9,551 bases of DNA from Neisseriales bacterium (GCA_008017145.1 SSGY01000161.1:1-9551); one strand, 5' to 3'; shown: positions 1 through 7,388, counted from the first letter of the stretch. The notes: generated from the letters alone by a model not told the origin. Program-made: numbers and translations.

Positions 1-319
1 CGAGCAGCCTAGTAATGAACCCAGCCCTACTGGCTCTAGTAAAAGGAAGCACAATAAGCTTTCTGCTCTTAAACAATACTCCAGCGCCAAGGCTTTCGCT
101 GAGTAAAACTATCCATTCAACAGGAGTCAAGCGTGTTTGTAATGGCGAACCGTTAACAGAACTTTTGCTCACGACATACATAATCAAAGCTGAAACGCTA
201 AAGCGCACTGTTAATAGCAGAAGTGGACTATGGTGATCAACAATGCCTTTGGATAAGACAATGCTAAATCCAACACAGAGCTGTGCCAGAAATAGCAGCG
301 TTAATGATCTAAATAGCAT
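1..319 (-). CDS. EamA/DMT-family transporter, N-terminal part (runs off the window)
   Basis: An open frame of 106 codons starts at the ATG at 319-317 and runs off the left edge. Its first residues (MLFRSLTLLFLAQLCVGFSI) followed by VLSKGIV match the first membrane helix of EamA (drug/metabolite transporter) proteins. Two further hydrophobic stretches follow, and near the edge come ASRAGFIT residues resembling the family's 'ysSAs.AGlit' helix. An AAGGAT ribosome site lies just upstream. Only 20 bases separate it from the stop of the transporter gene before it, so it is probably the third gene of that operon. Known family members export amino acids and metabolites such as cysteine pathway intermediates; the substrate here cannot be read. 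Oddly, several Arg residues (AGA/AGG codons) fall in what should be a hydrophobic segment near the edge. The family call is fairly safe, the function is not. Confidence 0.72.
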   Translation of the reverse strand, partial: MLFRSLTLLFLAQLCVGFSIVLSKGIVDHHSPLLLLTVRFSVSALIMYVVSKSSVNGSPLQTRLTPVEWIVLLSESLGAGVLFKSRKLIVLPFTRASRAGFITRLL

Positions 320-339
320 TATTGTTCATCCTTAAAAGC

Positions 340-1608
340 TTAATCAGTTGCCAAATTAATAACCTTATGACTTTGCCATAAAGCCCATCCTGCAAAAACG
401 GCAGTAACTACCAATGCCAGCACTGGAGTTAGAAATACCCAGCCAGTTCTTTCAATCATACTAGTTACAAATAACGGCGTCACACCACCAAATATCACAA
501 AACTGATATTATAAGATAATGCTACTCCAGTTAGACGAATATTAGCTGGGAATAAATAACTAAGTAAAATAGGTGGCAAGGTAACTAAAAACCCTTGGAA
601 TATCGCAAAGATAGTCAATGCTAAAACCAGATTACCACCAATGCTAATTAAAGAGTAACAAATTGCTGCAGCGACAACAATTCCAACTAAACAAGCCCGC
701 ATCAGTTTGAAGACATTATGCTTTTGTGCCAATAAGCCCATAGTATAAATCGCGGCAACACTAACTACTGAAGCAATCAAAACCGCATTGCTGATTAATA
801 CCGGATTGAGCTTAACAATTTTCGCCAAATAGGTTGGCATGAAAATAATCACCAGAACAATTGGCGTTGCCATAATTGCAGTTAAGCCCGATCCGATAAT
901 TACTTTGCCAAAATGATTTTTTAATAATTCAATAAACGGTACGCCGTTGTGTTGTTTAATGTGTTTAAACGCATTTGTTTCATGAAGTTCTTTACGTACC
1001 CGATATGCTACAAAACACAAAAAACCACCGAGAATAAACGGAATCCGCCAGCCAAAGCTATTAATTTGCTCTATGCTCAAATTATGAACGATTGCCAGAT
1101 TAATCAACATTCCGGGAATAAGACCTGCAACGGTACCACTAAAGACACCACCCATGGCAAAGCCACGTTTCTCAGGCATTGATTCAGAAACATAGACTAT
1201 CATACTTGGTAATTCACCACCAATCGCCAAGCCCTGAATCACCCTAAAAAGGAGCATCAATGCGGGTGCATAAATTCCGATTTGAGCGTAGGTTGGTAAA
1301 ATCCCCATCCCAAGCGAAGCAATCCCCATGAGTACCATAGTTAAAATTAAAACTCTTTTCCGCCCCAGCTCGTCCCCAATATGGCTAAATAAGATCCCCC
1401 CCAATGGACGCACAATATAGCCAACGACAAATATTGAATAACTGGCAATTATTGAGATGAAGCTATTGTGGCTTGGGAAAAACTGCCCAGCAAAATATAC
1501 TGCAAACAAACCATAGATGGTAAAATCGTAAAATTCAAGCATACCTCCCATTGAAGAAAGCATAATTACTTTTTTTTGTTCGCTATTTAGCTTATTATTT
1601 TGAGTCAT
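340..1608 (-). CDS. MFS transporter, metabolite:H+ symporter (MHS/ProP-like) family
   Basis: A 422-residue inner-membrane protein with about 12 hydrophobic segments, the usual MHS length. Helix 1 carries GGMLEFYDFTIYG (residues 21-33), the family's acidic 'EwYDF.iYG' signature. The loop between helices 2 and 3 carries the MFS motif A form, RPLGGILFSHIGDELGRKR (67-85). RVIQGLAIGGELP (122-134) corresponds to the MHS 'R..QG...GGE' motif. Known relatives (ProP, KgtP, ShiA types) import osmolytes or organic acids with protons; the substrate here is not determined by sequence. It starts 20 bases after the stop of the PLP enzyme gene and ends 20 bases before the DMT gene, so it is almost surely co-transcribed with both. 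Its ribosome site (AGAAAG, 1620-1625) is weak and rather far from the start. An A8 run covers codons 11-13. Confidence 0.88.
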   Translation of the reverse strand: MTQNNKLNSEQKKVIMLSSMGGMLEFYDFTIYGLFAVYFAGQFFPSHNSFISIIASYSIFVVGYIVRPLGGILFSHIGDELGRKRVLILTMVLMGIASLGMGILPTYAQIGIYAPALMLLFRVIQGLAIGGELPSMIVYVSESMPEKRGFAMGGVFSGTVAGLIPGMLINLAIVHNLSIEQINSFGWRIPFILGGFLCFVAYRVRKELHETNAFKHIKQHNGVPFIELLKNHFGKVIIGSGLTAIMATPIVLVIIFMPTYLAKIVKLNPVLISNAVLIASVVSVAAIYTMGLLAQKHNVFKLMRACLVGIVVAAAICYSLISIGGNLVLALTIFAIFQGFLVTLPPILLSYLFPANIRLTGVALSYNISFVIFGGVTPLFVTSMIERTGWVFLTPVLALVVTAVFAGWALWQSHKVINLATD

Positions 1609-1627
1609 ACTATTTTATACTTTCTGT

Positions 1628-2818
1628 TTATTTAGTCCAGATTAGAGCTTGCTCTAGGTCACGAATAATATCCTCAGGGTCTTCCAAGCCAACTGAGAAG
1701 CGAATCAAGCCATCACTAACCCCAATTGCCAGACGTTGTTCAACAGCCATCATCACATGCGTCATGGATGCTGGATGAGTAATAATAGTTTCAGTTGCGC
1801 CCAAAGATTCAGCTAAAGTACATAAAACCACGCTATTCATCACATGTAGTGCGTGTTCATAACCACCAACGACCTCAAATGCCAGCATCCCACCATGAAA
1901 ACCATCACGGTGCTGGGTTGCTGCCAATTCTTTTTGGGCAAACGACGCCAAACCTGGATAATAAACCTTGCTCACTTGCGGATGCTGTTCTAAAAACTCT
2001 GCAACCGCTTGGGCATTCCGTGAATGTTGCTTTACGCGTAAATCAAGCGTTTTAATCCCCTGCATCGTTAACCACGCATTCATTGGTGCTTGAATATTAC
2101 CGATGTTTTTACGGTTATAATCAAAGTCTTCGAGATATTTTTTATTATTGCTTAGTAGCGCACCACCAACCGTTGCATTATGCCCATCAATATATTTAGT
2201 TGTCGAATACAAAATAATATCCGCGCCTAATTCCAGCGGGCGTTGCAAAACTCCCGTAAGAAAAGTATTATCCACTACTACAGGAATATTTTTTGCATGA
2301 GCAATTTTACTGATTGCGGCAATATCATTGAGTTTAAGGGTTGGATTAGCTGGAGTTTCCAAAAATATCATTTTGGTATTCTCTTGGATTGCCCGAGCGA
2401 TATTCTCAGGGTTAGCAGCATCAATATAGCTAATACTAATTCCAAACTTATTAAACACCGTATCAACTAAACGCACCGTGCCACCAAACACCACATCCGA
2501 ACAAACAATATGATCACCTTGCTGCAATAAGCTCATAATCAGTGTCGCGGTCGCCGCTAAACCAGTTGCAAAAGCTACCGCACCTGCTGCATATTCAATC
2601 CCAGCTAGTTTTTTTTCAAGCGTAGCAACTGTTGGATTTGATGAACGGGTATAAGTATGCCCTTTGTTTACTCCCACCGCTTCTTGTGCATAAGTCGCAG
2701 TTTGATAAATCGGTGGCAAAATTGCTCCGGTTACTGGATCTGGCTCAATACCAAAATGAATATTACGGGTGGCATTGCCTGCATCGGCGAGTTTTTTGTG
2801 TGAATAACGGCTACTCAT
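1628..2818 (-). CDS. PLP-dependent Cys/Met metabolism enzyme (cystathionine gamma-synthase/gamma-lyase superfamily)
   Basis: A 396-residue cytosolic enzyme of the transsulfuration family, whose members form or cleave C-S bonds at the gamma carbon (cystathionine gamma-synthase or gamma-lyase, methionine gamma-lyase, homoserine sulfhydrylase). Visible landmarks, numbered from the chosen start: YTRSSNPT (Tyr56 and Arg58, which contact PLP phosphate from the neighbouring subunit), ATGLAAT (near 84-90), VVDNTF with the PLP-ring Asp183, and YSTTKYIDGH with the Schiff-base Lys208. The late ETIITHPASMTH stretch is typical of the superfamily. All catalytic residues are present and the length is normal. 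An upstream in-frame ATG at 2908 would add 30 residues, but it lacks a ribosome site and the extension does not look like the family. The ATG at 2818 has AGGA nine bases upstream. It is first of three genes with transporters behind it. Exact reaction unresolved. Confidence 0.9.
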   Translation of the reverse strand: MSSRYSHKKLADAGNATRNIHFGIEPDPVTGAILPPIYQTATYAQEAVGVNKGHTYTRSSNPTVATLEKKLAGIEYAAGAVAFATGLAATATLIMSLLQQGDHIVCSDVVFGGTVRLVDTVFNKFGISISYIDAANPENIARAIQENTKMIFLETPANPTLKLNDIAAISKIAHAKNIPVVVDNTFLTGVLQRPLELGADIILYSTTKYIDGHNATVGGALLSNNKKYLEDFDYNRKNIGNIQAPMNAWLTMQGIKTLDLRVKQHSRNAQAVAEFLEQHPQVSKVYYPGLASFAQKELAATQHRDGFHGGMLAFEVVGGYEHALHVMNSVVLCTLAESLGATETIITHPASMTHVMMAVEQRLAIGVSDGLIRFSVGLEDPEDIIRDLEQALIWTK

Positions 2819-2857
2819 GAATTTAATTCCTAAAAAGTGAAATAATCCTCGGATTTT

Positions 2858-2887
2858 ATCATAATTGGCACTTGATTTTTCGAGCAA
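2858..2887 (-). promoter_or_regulatory. Candidate promoter of the PLP enzyme/transporter operon
   Basis: Read on the minus strand, TTGCTC (2887-2882) and TATGAT (2863-2858) are separated by 18 bases, a fair sigma70-type match. Transcription would start near 2850, about 30 bases ahead of the chosen start codon. This position lies inside the 30-residue upstream extension, which supports the shorter protein. It is an eye match only. Confidence 0.45.
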
Positions 2888-2901
2888 CTTGCATGGCAAA
2901 T

Positions 2902-2931
2902 CTGACATTTATAAATTGCAACTGGTAAAAT
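2902..2931 (+). promoter_or_regulatory. Candidate promoter of treR
   Basis: CTGACA (2902-2907) and TAAAAT (2926-2931) are 18 bases apart. The second box is preceded by TGG, giving an extended -10 element. The start would be near 2938, leaving a leader of about 37 bases before the treR ATG. It lies just beyond the outward-facing promoter on the other strand, so the two units are divergently transcribed from a 156-base gap. No clear TTGT-N4-ACAA operator is seen here, in contrast to the treB promoter. Confidence 0.5.
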
Positions 2932-2974
2932 ATAGGCTACACTTTAAAAAAACAATAACTACAAATAGGTTACG

Positions 2975-3682
2975 ATGAAAAAATTTGAACTGATTTATAA
3001 TAAACTAAAGCAAAAAATTGCAGATAAGTCATTACCATCAGGAAGTAAAATCCCCTCGGAAAATCAACTTTGTCAGGATTTTAACTGTAGTCGCGGGACA
3101 CTACGCAAAGCTCTGGAGTTATTGGCGTTAGATGGATTAATCAATGCTCAGCACGGTAAGGGTGTTTTTGTCTTAGATCATGAACAAATAACTTTTTCCT
3201 TTGGTAGTTTAATTAGCTTTGCTGAAGCCAATCAAGATAGTGGAAGCACTTTTAGTACTGAAGTTAGTTTAAGTCAAACCTTAGCTTGTGATGCGCAATT
3301 AGCTTCAATAACAGGTTTTAGCACAGAAACGCCACTCTTAAAATTACTTCGCTTGCGGACGCTAAATGGTGAGAAAATTATCGCTGATCTCAATTATTTC
3401 AATACTAATTTAATTACTGGTTTAAATCAGGACATTGCCCAAAAATCAATCTATCATTATATTGAATCGGAATTAAAATTAAAAATTGGCTTTGCACGGA
3501 GAAGCATCGAAGTTTGTGCACCAAATGAATATGACCTGAAATATCTTAATCTCAGTCAGTTTAATTGTGTAGTGGTAGTTAAAAACTGGGTTTATCTCGC
3601 CGATGGAGTTTTATTTGAATATACAGAGTCACACCATCGCCCAGATAAATTTGTTTTTACTGAATTTGTTCGCCGCAGGTAA
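2975..3682 (+). CDS. treR: Trehalose operon repressor TreR (GntR family, UTRA domain)
   Basis: A 235-residue cytosolic regulator. Residues 1-68 form a GntR winged helix: PSENQLCQDFNCSRGTLRKA contains the turn and recognition helix, followed by the wing GKGVFVL. Residues from about 90 to 230 form a UTRA effector domain, including SIYHYIESEL and LFEYTESHHRPDKF. The pattern follows the Bacillus-type TreR from end to end (compare its SIYEYIEGELGLSI and LFQYTESRHRLDKF, recalled from memory), so it is of the GntR kind and not the LacI kind found in E. coli. Such proteins repress trehalose uptake genes and release DNA on binding trehalose-6-phosphate. A matching operator lies before treB, 4.4 kb downstream. 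The ribosome site is weak (TAGGT, 2966-2970). It ends with a clean stop and no obvious terminator. Confidence 0.87.
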   Translation: MKKFELIYNKLKQKIADKSLPSGSKIPSENQLCQDFNCSRGTLRKALELLALDGLINAQHGKGVFVLDHEQITFSFGSLISFAEANQDSGSTFSTEVSLSQTLACDAQLASITGFSTETPLLKLLRLRTLNGEKIIADLNYFNTNLITGLNQDIAQKSIYHYIESELKLKIGFARRSIEVCAPNEYDLKYLNLSQFNCVVVVKNWVYLADGVLFEYTESHHRPDKFVFTEFVRRR

Positions 3683-3986
3683 TTAAATGCAATATTTTGT
3701 CAAATGCTTTAATGCAAAATTGTTATCTTTCGTTCGAATTTGTCACTATACCCCACATAAACTGTAACTTATGTATAGGATTATTTGCTAGACATTACGC
3801 CCCTATGATATACTTTATGATATTTTATCCACCAAGCTTAATGTTAGGTTTAATCCAAAAGGTATTTAGCTCATCATTTTCTGAATCTAATGAAGTAATG
3901 CTCCTGAGCTCCGTGTTTGTCATGTTTCATAATGAGTATAAATTATTAATAGTTAATATGACATTAATCTGAGAAAGTAGTAAGTC
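3683..3986. other. Intergenic region between treR and the peptide gene
   Basis: An AT-rich stretch of 304 bases. A 91-codon open frame (3697-3972, plus strand) crosses it, but it has no convincing ribosome site, ends abruptly before the next gene and resembles nothing I know, so I treat it as non-coding. It most likely holds the promoter of the peptide/lipoprotein pair. I see no convincing terminator for treR, so readthrough from treR is possible. Confidence 0.5.
3785..3814 (+). promoter_or_regulatory. Candidate promoter of the peptide/lipoprotein operon
   Basis: TTGCTA (3785-3790) and TATACT (3809-3814) are 18 bases apart. This would leave a leader of about 165 bases before the peptide gene, which is long. 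AT-rich DNA offers other -10-like boxes nearer the gene (for example TATAAA around 3937), so this is only the best single eye match. Confidence 0.3.
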
Positions 3987-4151
3987 ATGAATTATGACAA
4001 CTCTAACAAGTTACATTTAAAAAAGCCGTTAATGGCTAATAAACTTAAATATCAGCCACCTGTAATTGAAGAATTAAAAGTTTCTATAGAAGTACTTAGT
4101 GGAGATTCTTCTCAAATTTTAGAAAGTCTCGGAGGTATTTATGGTAGTTAA
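3987..4151 (+). CDS. Small RiPP-precursor-like peptide, 54 residues, overlapping the lipoprotein gene
   Basis: A 54-residue frame missed by size cut-offs. It begins MNYDNSNKLHLKK and ends LESLGGIYGS. It has no signal peptide and no membrane segment. The middle, KYQPPVIEELKVSIEVLSGD, has a Y-x-x-P element (Tyr22, Pro25) followed by alternating hydrophobic and acidic residues and then small residues. This is the general shape of leader peptides bound by RiPP recognition elements and of many short 'KYxxPxI...LxGS' bacterial peptides. The YxxPxL part of the lasso leader motif is matched (Ile for Leu), but the following Gly and Thr are not. Its last 11 bases overlap the lipoprotein gene start, so the two are probably translationally coupled. 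A second in-frame ATG at 4032 would give 39 residues; neither start has a strong ribosome site (GAGAAAG at 3971-3977 precedes the first). No maturation enzyme is in the window. The gene is likely, its role is inference. Confidence 0.62.
   Translation: MNYDNSNKLHLKKPLMANKLKYQPPVIEELKVSIEVLSGDSSQILESLGGIYGS
4131..4136 (+). promoter_or_regulatory. Ribosome binding site of the lipoprotein gene, inside the peptide gene
   Basis: GGAGGT lies four bases before the ATG at 4141, a near-perfect Shine-Dalgarno sequence. It encodes part of the Leu-Gly-Gly-Ile segment of the small peptide, so the glycine pair may owe its conservation partly to this site. It is by far the strongest ribosome site in the window and fixes the lipoprotein start. 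Confidence 0.85.
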
Positions 4152-7100
4152 TAAATTGACTAGATTGATAACGTTCTTATTGCTAATTGGCGTAACCGTG
4201 GCGATGGCTGGTTGTAGCTCTGGTTCAAGCAATCAGAGTTCTACGAATGGTGCTACTTCAGGTTTAACATTACAAAATTATATTAATAGCTTGAGTTATA
4301 GCCCTTTATCAACTAGCAACAATTTTAAGTTAAATTCAAAGCAGCTATTGCTGGTAACTAAGCTTGGCAATCAACAAGTTTTTACTGCATTAGCACCAGT
4401 AACGTTAGCTAGTATTGATATGAACTATTATACAGATGGTCATTGTGAAAGCTTAGCCAGTGTGACTACGATTGGTGGCTCTGCTACGAGTATTCCTGCA
4501 GGAACCTATTCGACGAATGATGTCTCGAATTATAATTTATGTAGTGCTTATCCTGCTGGTTGTGGTGCAGAACTAAGTGCTGCTCAAACCGCTAGTTTCA
4601 AATCAATTCAATATAAATATAACTATACCAATTTAGCCTCAAGTTCTTCAGTGTGTATGTATAATTCTGATAAAGGTTATGAAGCCTTAGCGAATTATTC
4701 AGAACCTGCGACACCAAGCGCCTGTATCGCTGGAAGTTCTTGCGGTTATTCTGAGTCGTATGGTGCGCAGATTTTAGGGGTTCCTGCGTTATCAACTGTT
4801 TCAAGCAGCGCAACAAATAGCTATAGCTGTCGGGTAACCGGAAGTTTAAGTAATAATATCACCTGCTGGGGTACTGGAAGTAGTGGTCAGATGGGTAATG
4901 GTCAAGGTAATGATGCACTTCCATCATCTGTGGTCATGCCTGATGGTGTAACTAGCTTTACTCAGATTTCATCTACTGGAAATTCGCTGAGTTGTGCGGT
5001 TGCTAATACAGGAATGGTGTATTGTTGGGGAACTGGAGCTAATGGTCAAATTGGGAATGGTGCTTCTACTAGTGTAAATACACCAACTGCAGTGACAATG
5101 CCAAATGGTGTTGAGAGTTTTACGTTAGTATCCAGTAATAATAACTTTAGCTGTGCTATTGCGAATAATGGTAAAATTTATTGTTGGGGAATGGGTGCTA
5201 GTAGCAAACTTGGTAATGGCAGCAATATTGATGTTAATGTACCAACTTCAGTGACAATGCCAGCCGGAGTTGAGAGTTTTAGTTCAGTCTCAACTAATAG
5301 TACTTTTAGTTGCGCAATCGCTGATAATGGTAAAATTTATTGTTGGGGGAGTGGTAAGAACGGGCAACTTGGTAGTGGTCCAACTACGGTCAGGGCTACC
5401 CCTACTTCAGTGACGATGCCGGCTGGAGTTGAGAGTTTCAGTACAATCTCGACTAACAGTAACTTTAATTGCGCAATCGCTGATAATGGTAAAGTTTATT
5501 GTTGGGGATTTGGTACTGGTGGTCAAATTGGTAATGGTTCCCTTACTAATCAAAATATACCAACTTCAGTCACGATGCCAGCTGGAGTTGAGAGTTTTAG
5601 TTCAGTCTCGACTAATACAAACTTTAGTTGTGCGATTGCCAATACTGGTAAGGTTTATTGCTGGGGAGTTGGTACGAATGGTCAAATCGGTAATGGCGCG
5701 AATGCTATCGCTGTCAAAGTACCAACTGCAGTGACGATGCCAGCTGAGGTTACGAGTTTTAGTTCGGTCTCAACGAATGCAAACTTTAGTTGTGCGATTA
5801 CCAACACTGGTAAGGTTTATTGTTGGGGAACTGGTAGTAGTGGTCAAATTGGCAATGGTGCTAGTGCTAACGTTAATGTGCCGACTGCAATAACGCTACC
5901 AAGTGGCGTTGAGAGTTTTAATTCAGTCTCGACTAATACAAACTTTAGTTGTGCAATTCCCAATACTGGTAAGGTTTATTGCTGGGGAACTGGTACTAGT
6001 GGTCAAATTGGCAATGGTATTAGAACTAACGCTAATGTACCAACTGCAGTTATGATGCCAGTAGAGGTTGAAAGTTTTAGCTACATAGTTTCTACCAACA
6101 CTATTTCCAGCTGTGCCAGTGCAAATAATAACAAACTTTATTGTTGGGGAGCTAATACAAATGGCTCCTTGGGGCGAGGTGATCAATATTATAATACACC
6201 GACCAATCTGCTTATCCCAGCAGGTGTGAGTAGCTTTAATCAAGTATCGACTGCTGCAAACAATAGCTGTGCCATTGCCAATACAGGTAAGGTTTATTGT
6301 TGGGGGGACGGCACTAGTGGTCAGATTGGTAACGGTACAGATGCAAGTACTAATTTACCGACTCAAATCACGATGCCAAATGGTGTGAATAGCTTTAGCA
6401 CTGTGGCAACGACAGGTACAAATACTTTTAGCTGTGCACTTGCGAATACTGGTAATATTTATTGTTGGAGCGCAGGTACCACTGGTCAAATCGGTAATAG
6501 TGCCAACTCAAATGTAAATATACCTACTGCGACAACGATGCCAAGTGGTGTAACAAGCTTTAGCTCTGTAGCTACAGGTTCGAACTTTAGTTGTGCACTT
6601 GCGAATACTGGTAATGTTTATTGTTGGGGAAATGGTGATAGTGGTCAAATTGGTAACGATGCCAGCTCAAATGTAAATGTACCTACTGCGGTAACTATGC
6701 CAAGTGGTGTAACAAGCTTTAGATCAATAGCTTCAGGAGTGCGAACTAATTGTGCGATAGCTAATACCGGGACTGTGTATTGTTGGGGATTTGGTGCTAA
6801 TGGTGAAATAGGTAATGGAGCAAATAATAATGTTAATGTACCGACAGCGGTAACTATGCCAGCTGGAGTGGCAAGCTTTAGTTCAGTCTCCACTACTTAC
6901 AACTTTAGTTGTGCCGTAGCGAATACTGGAGTTGTATATTGCTGGGGATATGGTGGTTATGGTCAAATCGGTAATGGGGCCAGTGTGACTGTAAATGTAC
7001 CGACAGCCGTAACTATGCCAGCTGGTGTGACGAGTTTTAGCGCAGCTTGGGTTAATGCAGGATCTAGTTGTGCATTAGCGAATACTGGAGTTGTATATTG

Positions 7101-7347
7101 CTGGGGATATGGTGGTTATGGTCAAATCGGTAATGGGGCCAGTGTGACTGTAAATGTTCCCACTGCCGTCACCATGCCAAGCGGTGTAACTAGCTTTGGT
7201 TATGTTTCAACCAATTCATTATTCAGTTGTGCGATAGCGGCTAGTGGTACCAATGCGGGTAGCACTTATTGCTGGGGAAATGGAACTAGTGGCCAAATTG
7301 GTAACGGTGCCAATAATGATGTAAATGTACCAACCTTAGTGCAATAG
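4141..7347 (+). CDS. RCC1-repeat lipoprotein, 1068 residues
   Basis: A large exported lipoprotein. Residues 1-24 are a signal peptide (basic NKLTR, hydrophobic core ITFLLLIGVTVAM) ending in the lipobox MAGC with lipidated Cys25, followed by a Ser/Asn/Gly-rich linker. Residues about 40-225 form a domain I do not recognise, with six cysteines (102, 134, 141, 172, 195, 201). Residues 229-1068 are 16 RCC1-type repeats of about 53 residues, each built on SCAIANTGKVYCWG...GQIGNG...VPTAVTMP. RCC1 repeats form beta-propeller blades. Two cysteines per repeat, ten or so residues apart, suggest one disulfide per blade, fitting an oxidising periplasmic or surface location. Units 1 and 9 are the most divergent, hinting at two blocks of eight. 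It overlaps the small peptide gene by 11 bases and is followed by a strong terminator. Cell-surface binding or partner recognition is plausible but unproven. Confidence 0.88.
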   Translation: MVVNKLTRLITFLLLIGVTVAMAGCSSGSSNQSSTNGATSGLTLQNYINSLSYSPLSTSNNFKLNSKQLLLVTKLGNQQVFTALAPVTLASIDMNYYTDGHCESLASVTTIGGSATSIPAGTYSTNDVSNYNLCSAYPAGCGAELSAAQTASFKSIQYKYNYTNLASSSSVCMYNSDKGYEALANYSEPATPSACIAGSSCGYSESYGAQILGVPALSTVSSSATNSYSCRVTGSLSNNITCWGTGSSGQMGNGQGNDALPSSVVMPDGVTSFTQISSTGNSLSCAVANTGMVYCWGTGANGQIGNGASTSVNTPTAVTMPNGVESFTLVSSNNNFSCAIANNGKIYCWGMGASSKLGNGSNIDVNVPTSVTMPAGVESFSSVSTNSTFSCAIADNGKIYCWGSGKNGQLGSGPTTVRATPTSVTMPAGVESFSTISTNSNFNCAIADNGKVYCWGFGTGGQIGNGSLTNQNIPTSVTMPAGVESFSSVSTNTNFSCAIANTGKVYCWGVGTNGQIGNGANAIAVKVPTAVTMPAEVTSFSSVSTNANFSCAITNTGKVYCWGTGSSGQIGNGASANVNVPTAITLPSGVESFNSVSTNTNFSCAIPNTGKVYCWGTGTSGQIGNGIRTNANVPTAVMMPVEVESFSYIVSTNTISSCASANNNKLYCWGANTNGSLGRGDQYYNTPTNLLIPAGVSSFNQVSTAANNSCAIANTGKVYCWGDGTSGQIGNGTDASTNLPTQITMPNGVNSFSTVATTGTNTFSCALANTGNIYCWSAGTTGQIGNSANSNVNIPTATTMPSGVTSFSSVATGSNFSCALANTGNVYCWGNGDSGQIGNDASSNVNVPTAVTMPSGVTSFRSIASGVRTNCAIANTGTVYCWGFGANGEIGNGANNNVNVPTAVTMPAGVASFSSVSTTYNFSCAVANTGVVYCWGYGGYGQIGNGASVTVNVPTAVTMPAGVTSFSAAWVNAGSSCALANTGVVYCWGYGGYGQIGNGASVTVNVPTAVTMPSGVTSFGYVSTNSLFSCAIAASGTNAGSTYCWGNGTSGQIGNGANNDVNVPTLVQ
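4825..7344 (+). repeat. Sixteen tandem coding repeats (RCC1 units, about 159 bases each)
   Basis: Sixteen in-frame units, mostly 51-55 codons, start at each S/N-C-A-x-A motif. Unit 1 starts at 4825, unit 9 at 6109, unit 14 at 6907, unit 15 at 7066. Unit 16 has a four-residue insertion before its YCWG and ends at VPTLVQ, where the protein stops. The best-kept positions are the two Cys, the Trp-Gly after the second Cys, the Gly-Gln-Ile-Gly-Asn-Gly turn and the Val-Pro-Thr. Middle units 5-8 and late units 13-15 are most alike, pointing to expansion by local duplication. Confidence 0.85.
6917..7157 (+). repeat. 82-base perfect direct repeat in RCC1 units 14 and 15
   Basis: Bases 6917-6998 and 7076-7157 are identical over 82 bases and lie exactly 159 bases (53 codons) apart. 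Elsewhere in the array neighbouring units share protein motifs but differ at many silent sites. This indicates a recent unit duplication or gene conversion, and a place where copy number could change by slippage or recombination without breaking the frame. Confidence 0.9.
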
Positions 7348-7388
7348 TTTTGGCTACTATCCTTTAGGGATATAGAGCTATTGATTAG

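Noticed and set aside
15..236. Plus-strand open frame at the left edge
   Set aside because: Antisense shadow of the EamA/DMT gene, whose protein has clear family features.
2819..2908. 30-residue N-terminal extension of the PLP enzyme
   Set aside because: No ribosome site before 2908, extension unlike the family, and both divergent promoters overlap or adjoin it; the ATG at 2818 has a good AGGA.
3690..3725. Possible hairpin after treR (ATTTTG...CAAAAT)
   Set aside because: Six AT-rich pairs around a loop of about 15 bases with no T run; too weak to call a terminator.
3697..3972. 91-codon open frame between treR and the peptide gene
   Set aside because: No convincing ribosome site, cysteine/methionine/phenylalanine-rich composition typical of translated AT-rich spacer, no family resemblance, and it covers the likely promoter of the next operon.
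3999..4012. AACTCTAACAAGTT in the peptide gene, resembling the treB operator
   Set aside because: Only one half-site (ACAAGTT) is intact and the TTGT arm is missing; it lies in coding sequence and is likely chance.
5923..6893. Minus-strand open frames inside the lipoprotein gene
   Set aside because: They recur because the repeat units recur; they are shadows of the RCC1 array with no ribosome sites or recognisable product.
4825..7344. Regular repeats considered as a CRISPR or satellite array
   Set aside because: The repeats are degenerate at silent sites, keep the reading frame and encode RCC1 motifs; there are no unique spacers.
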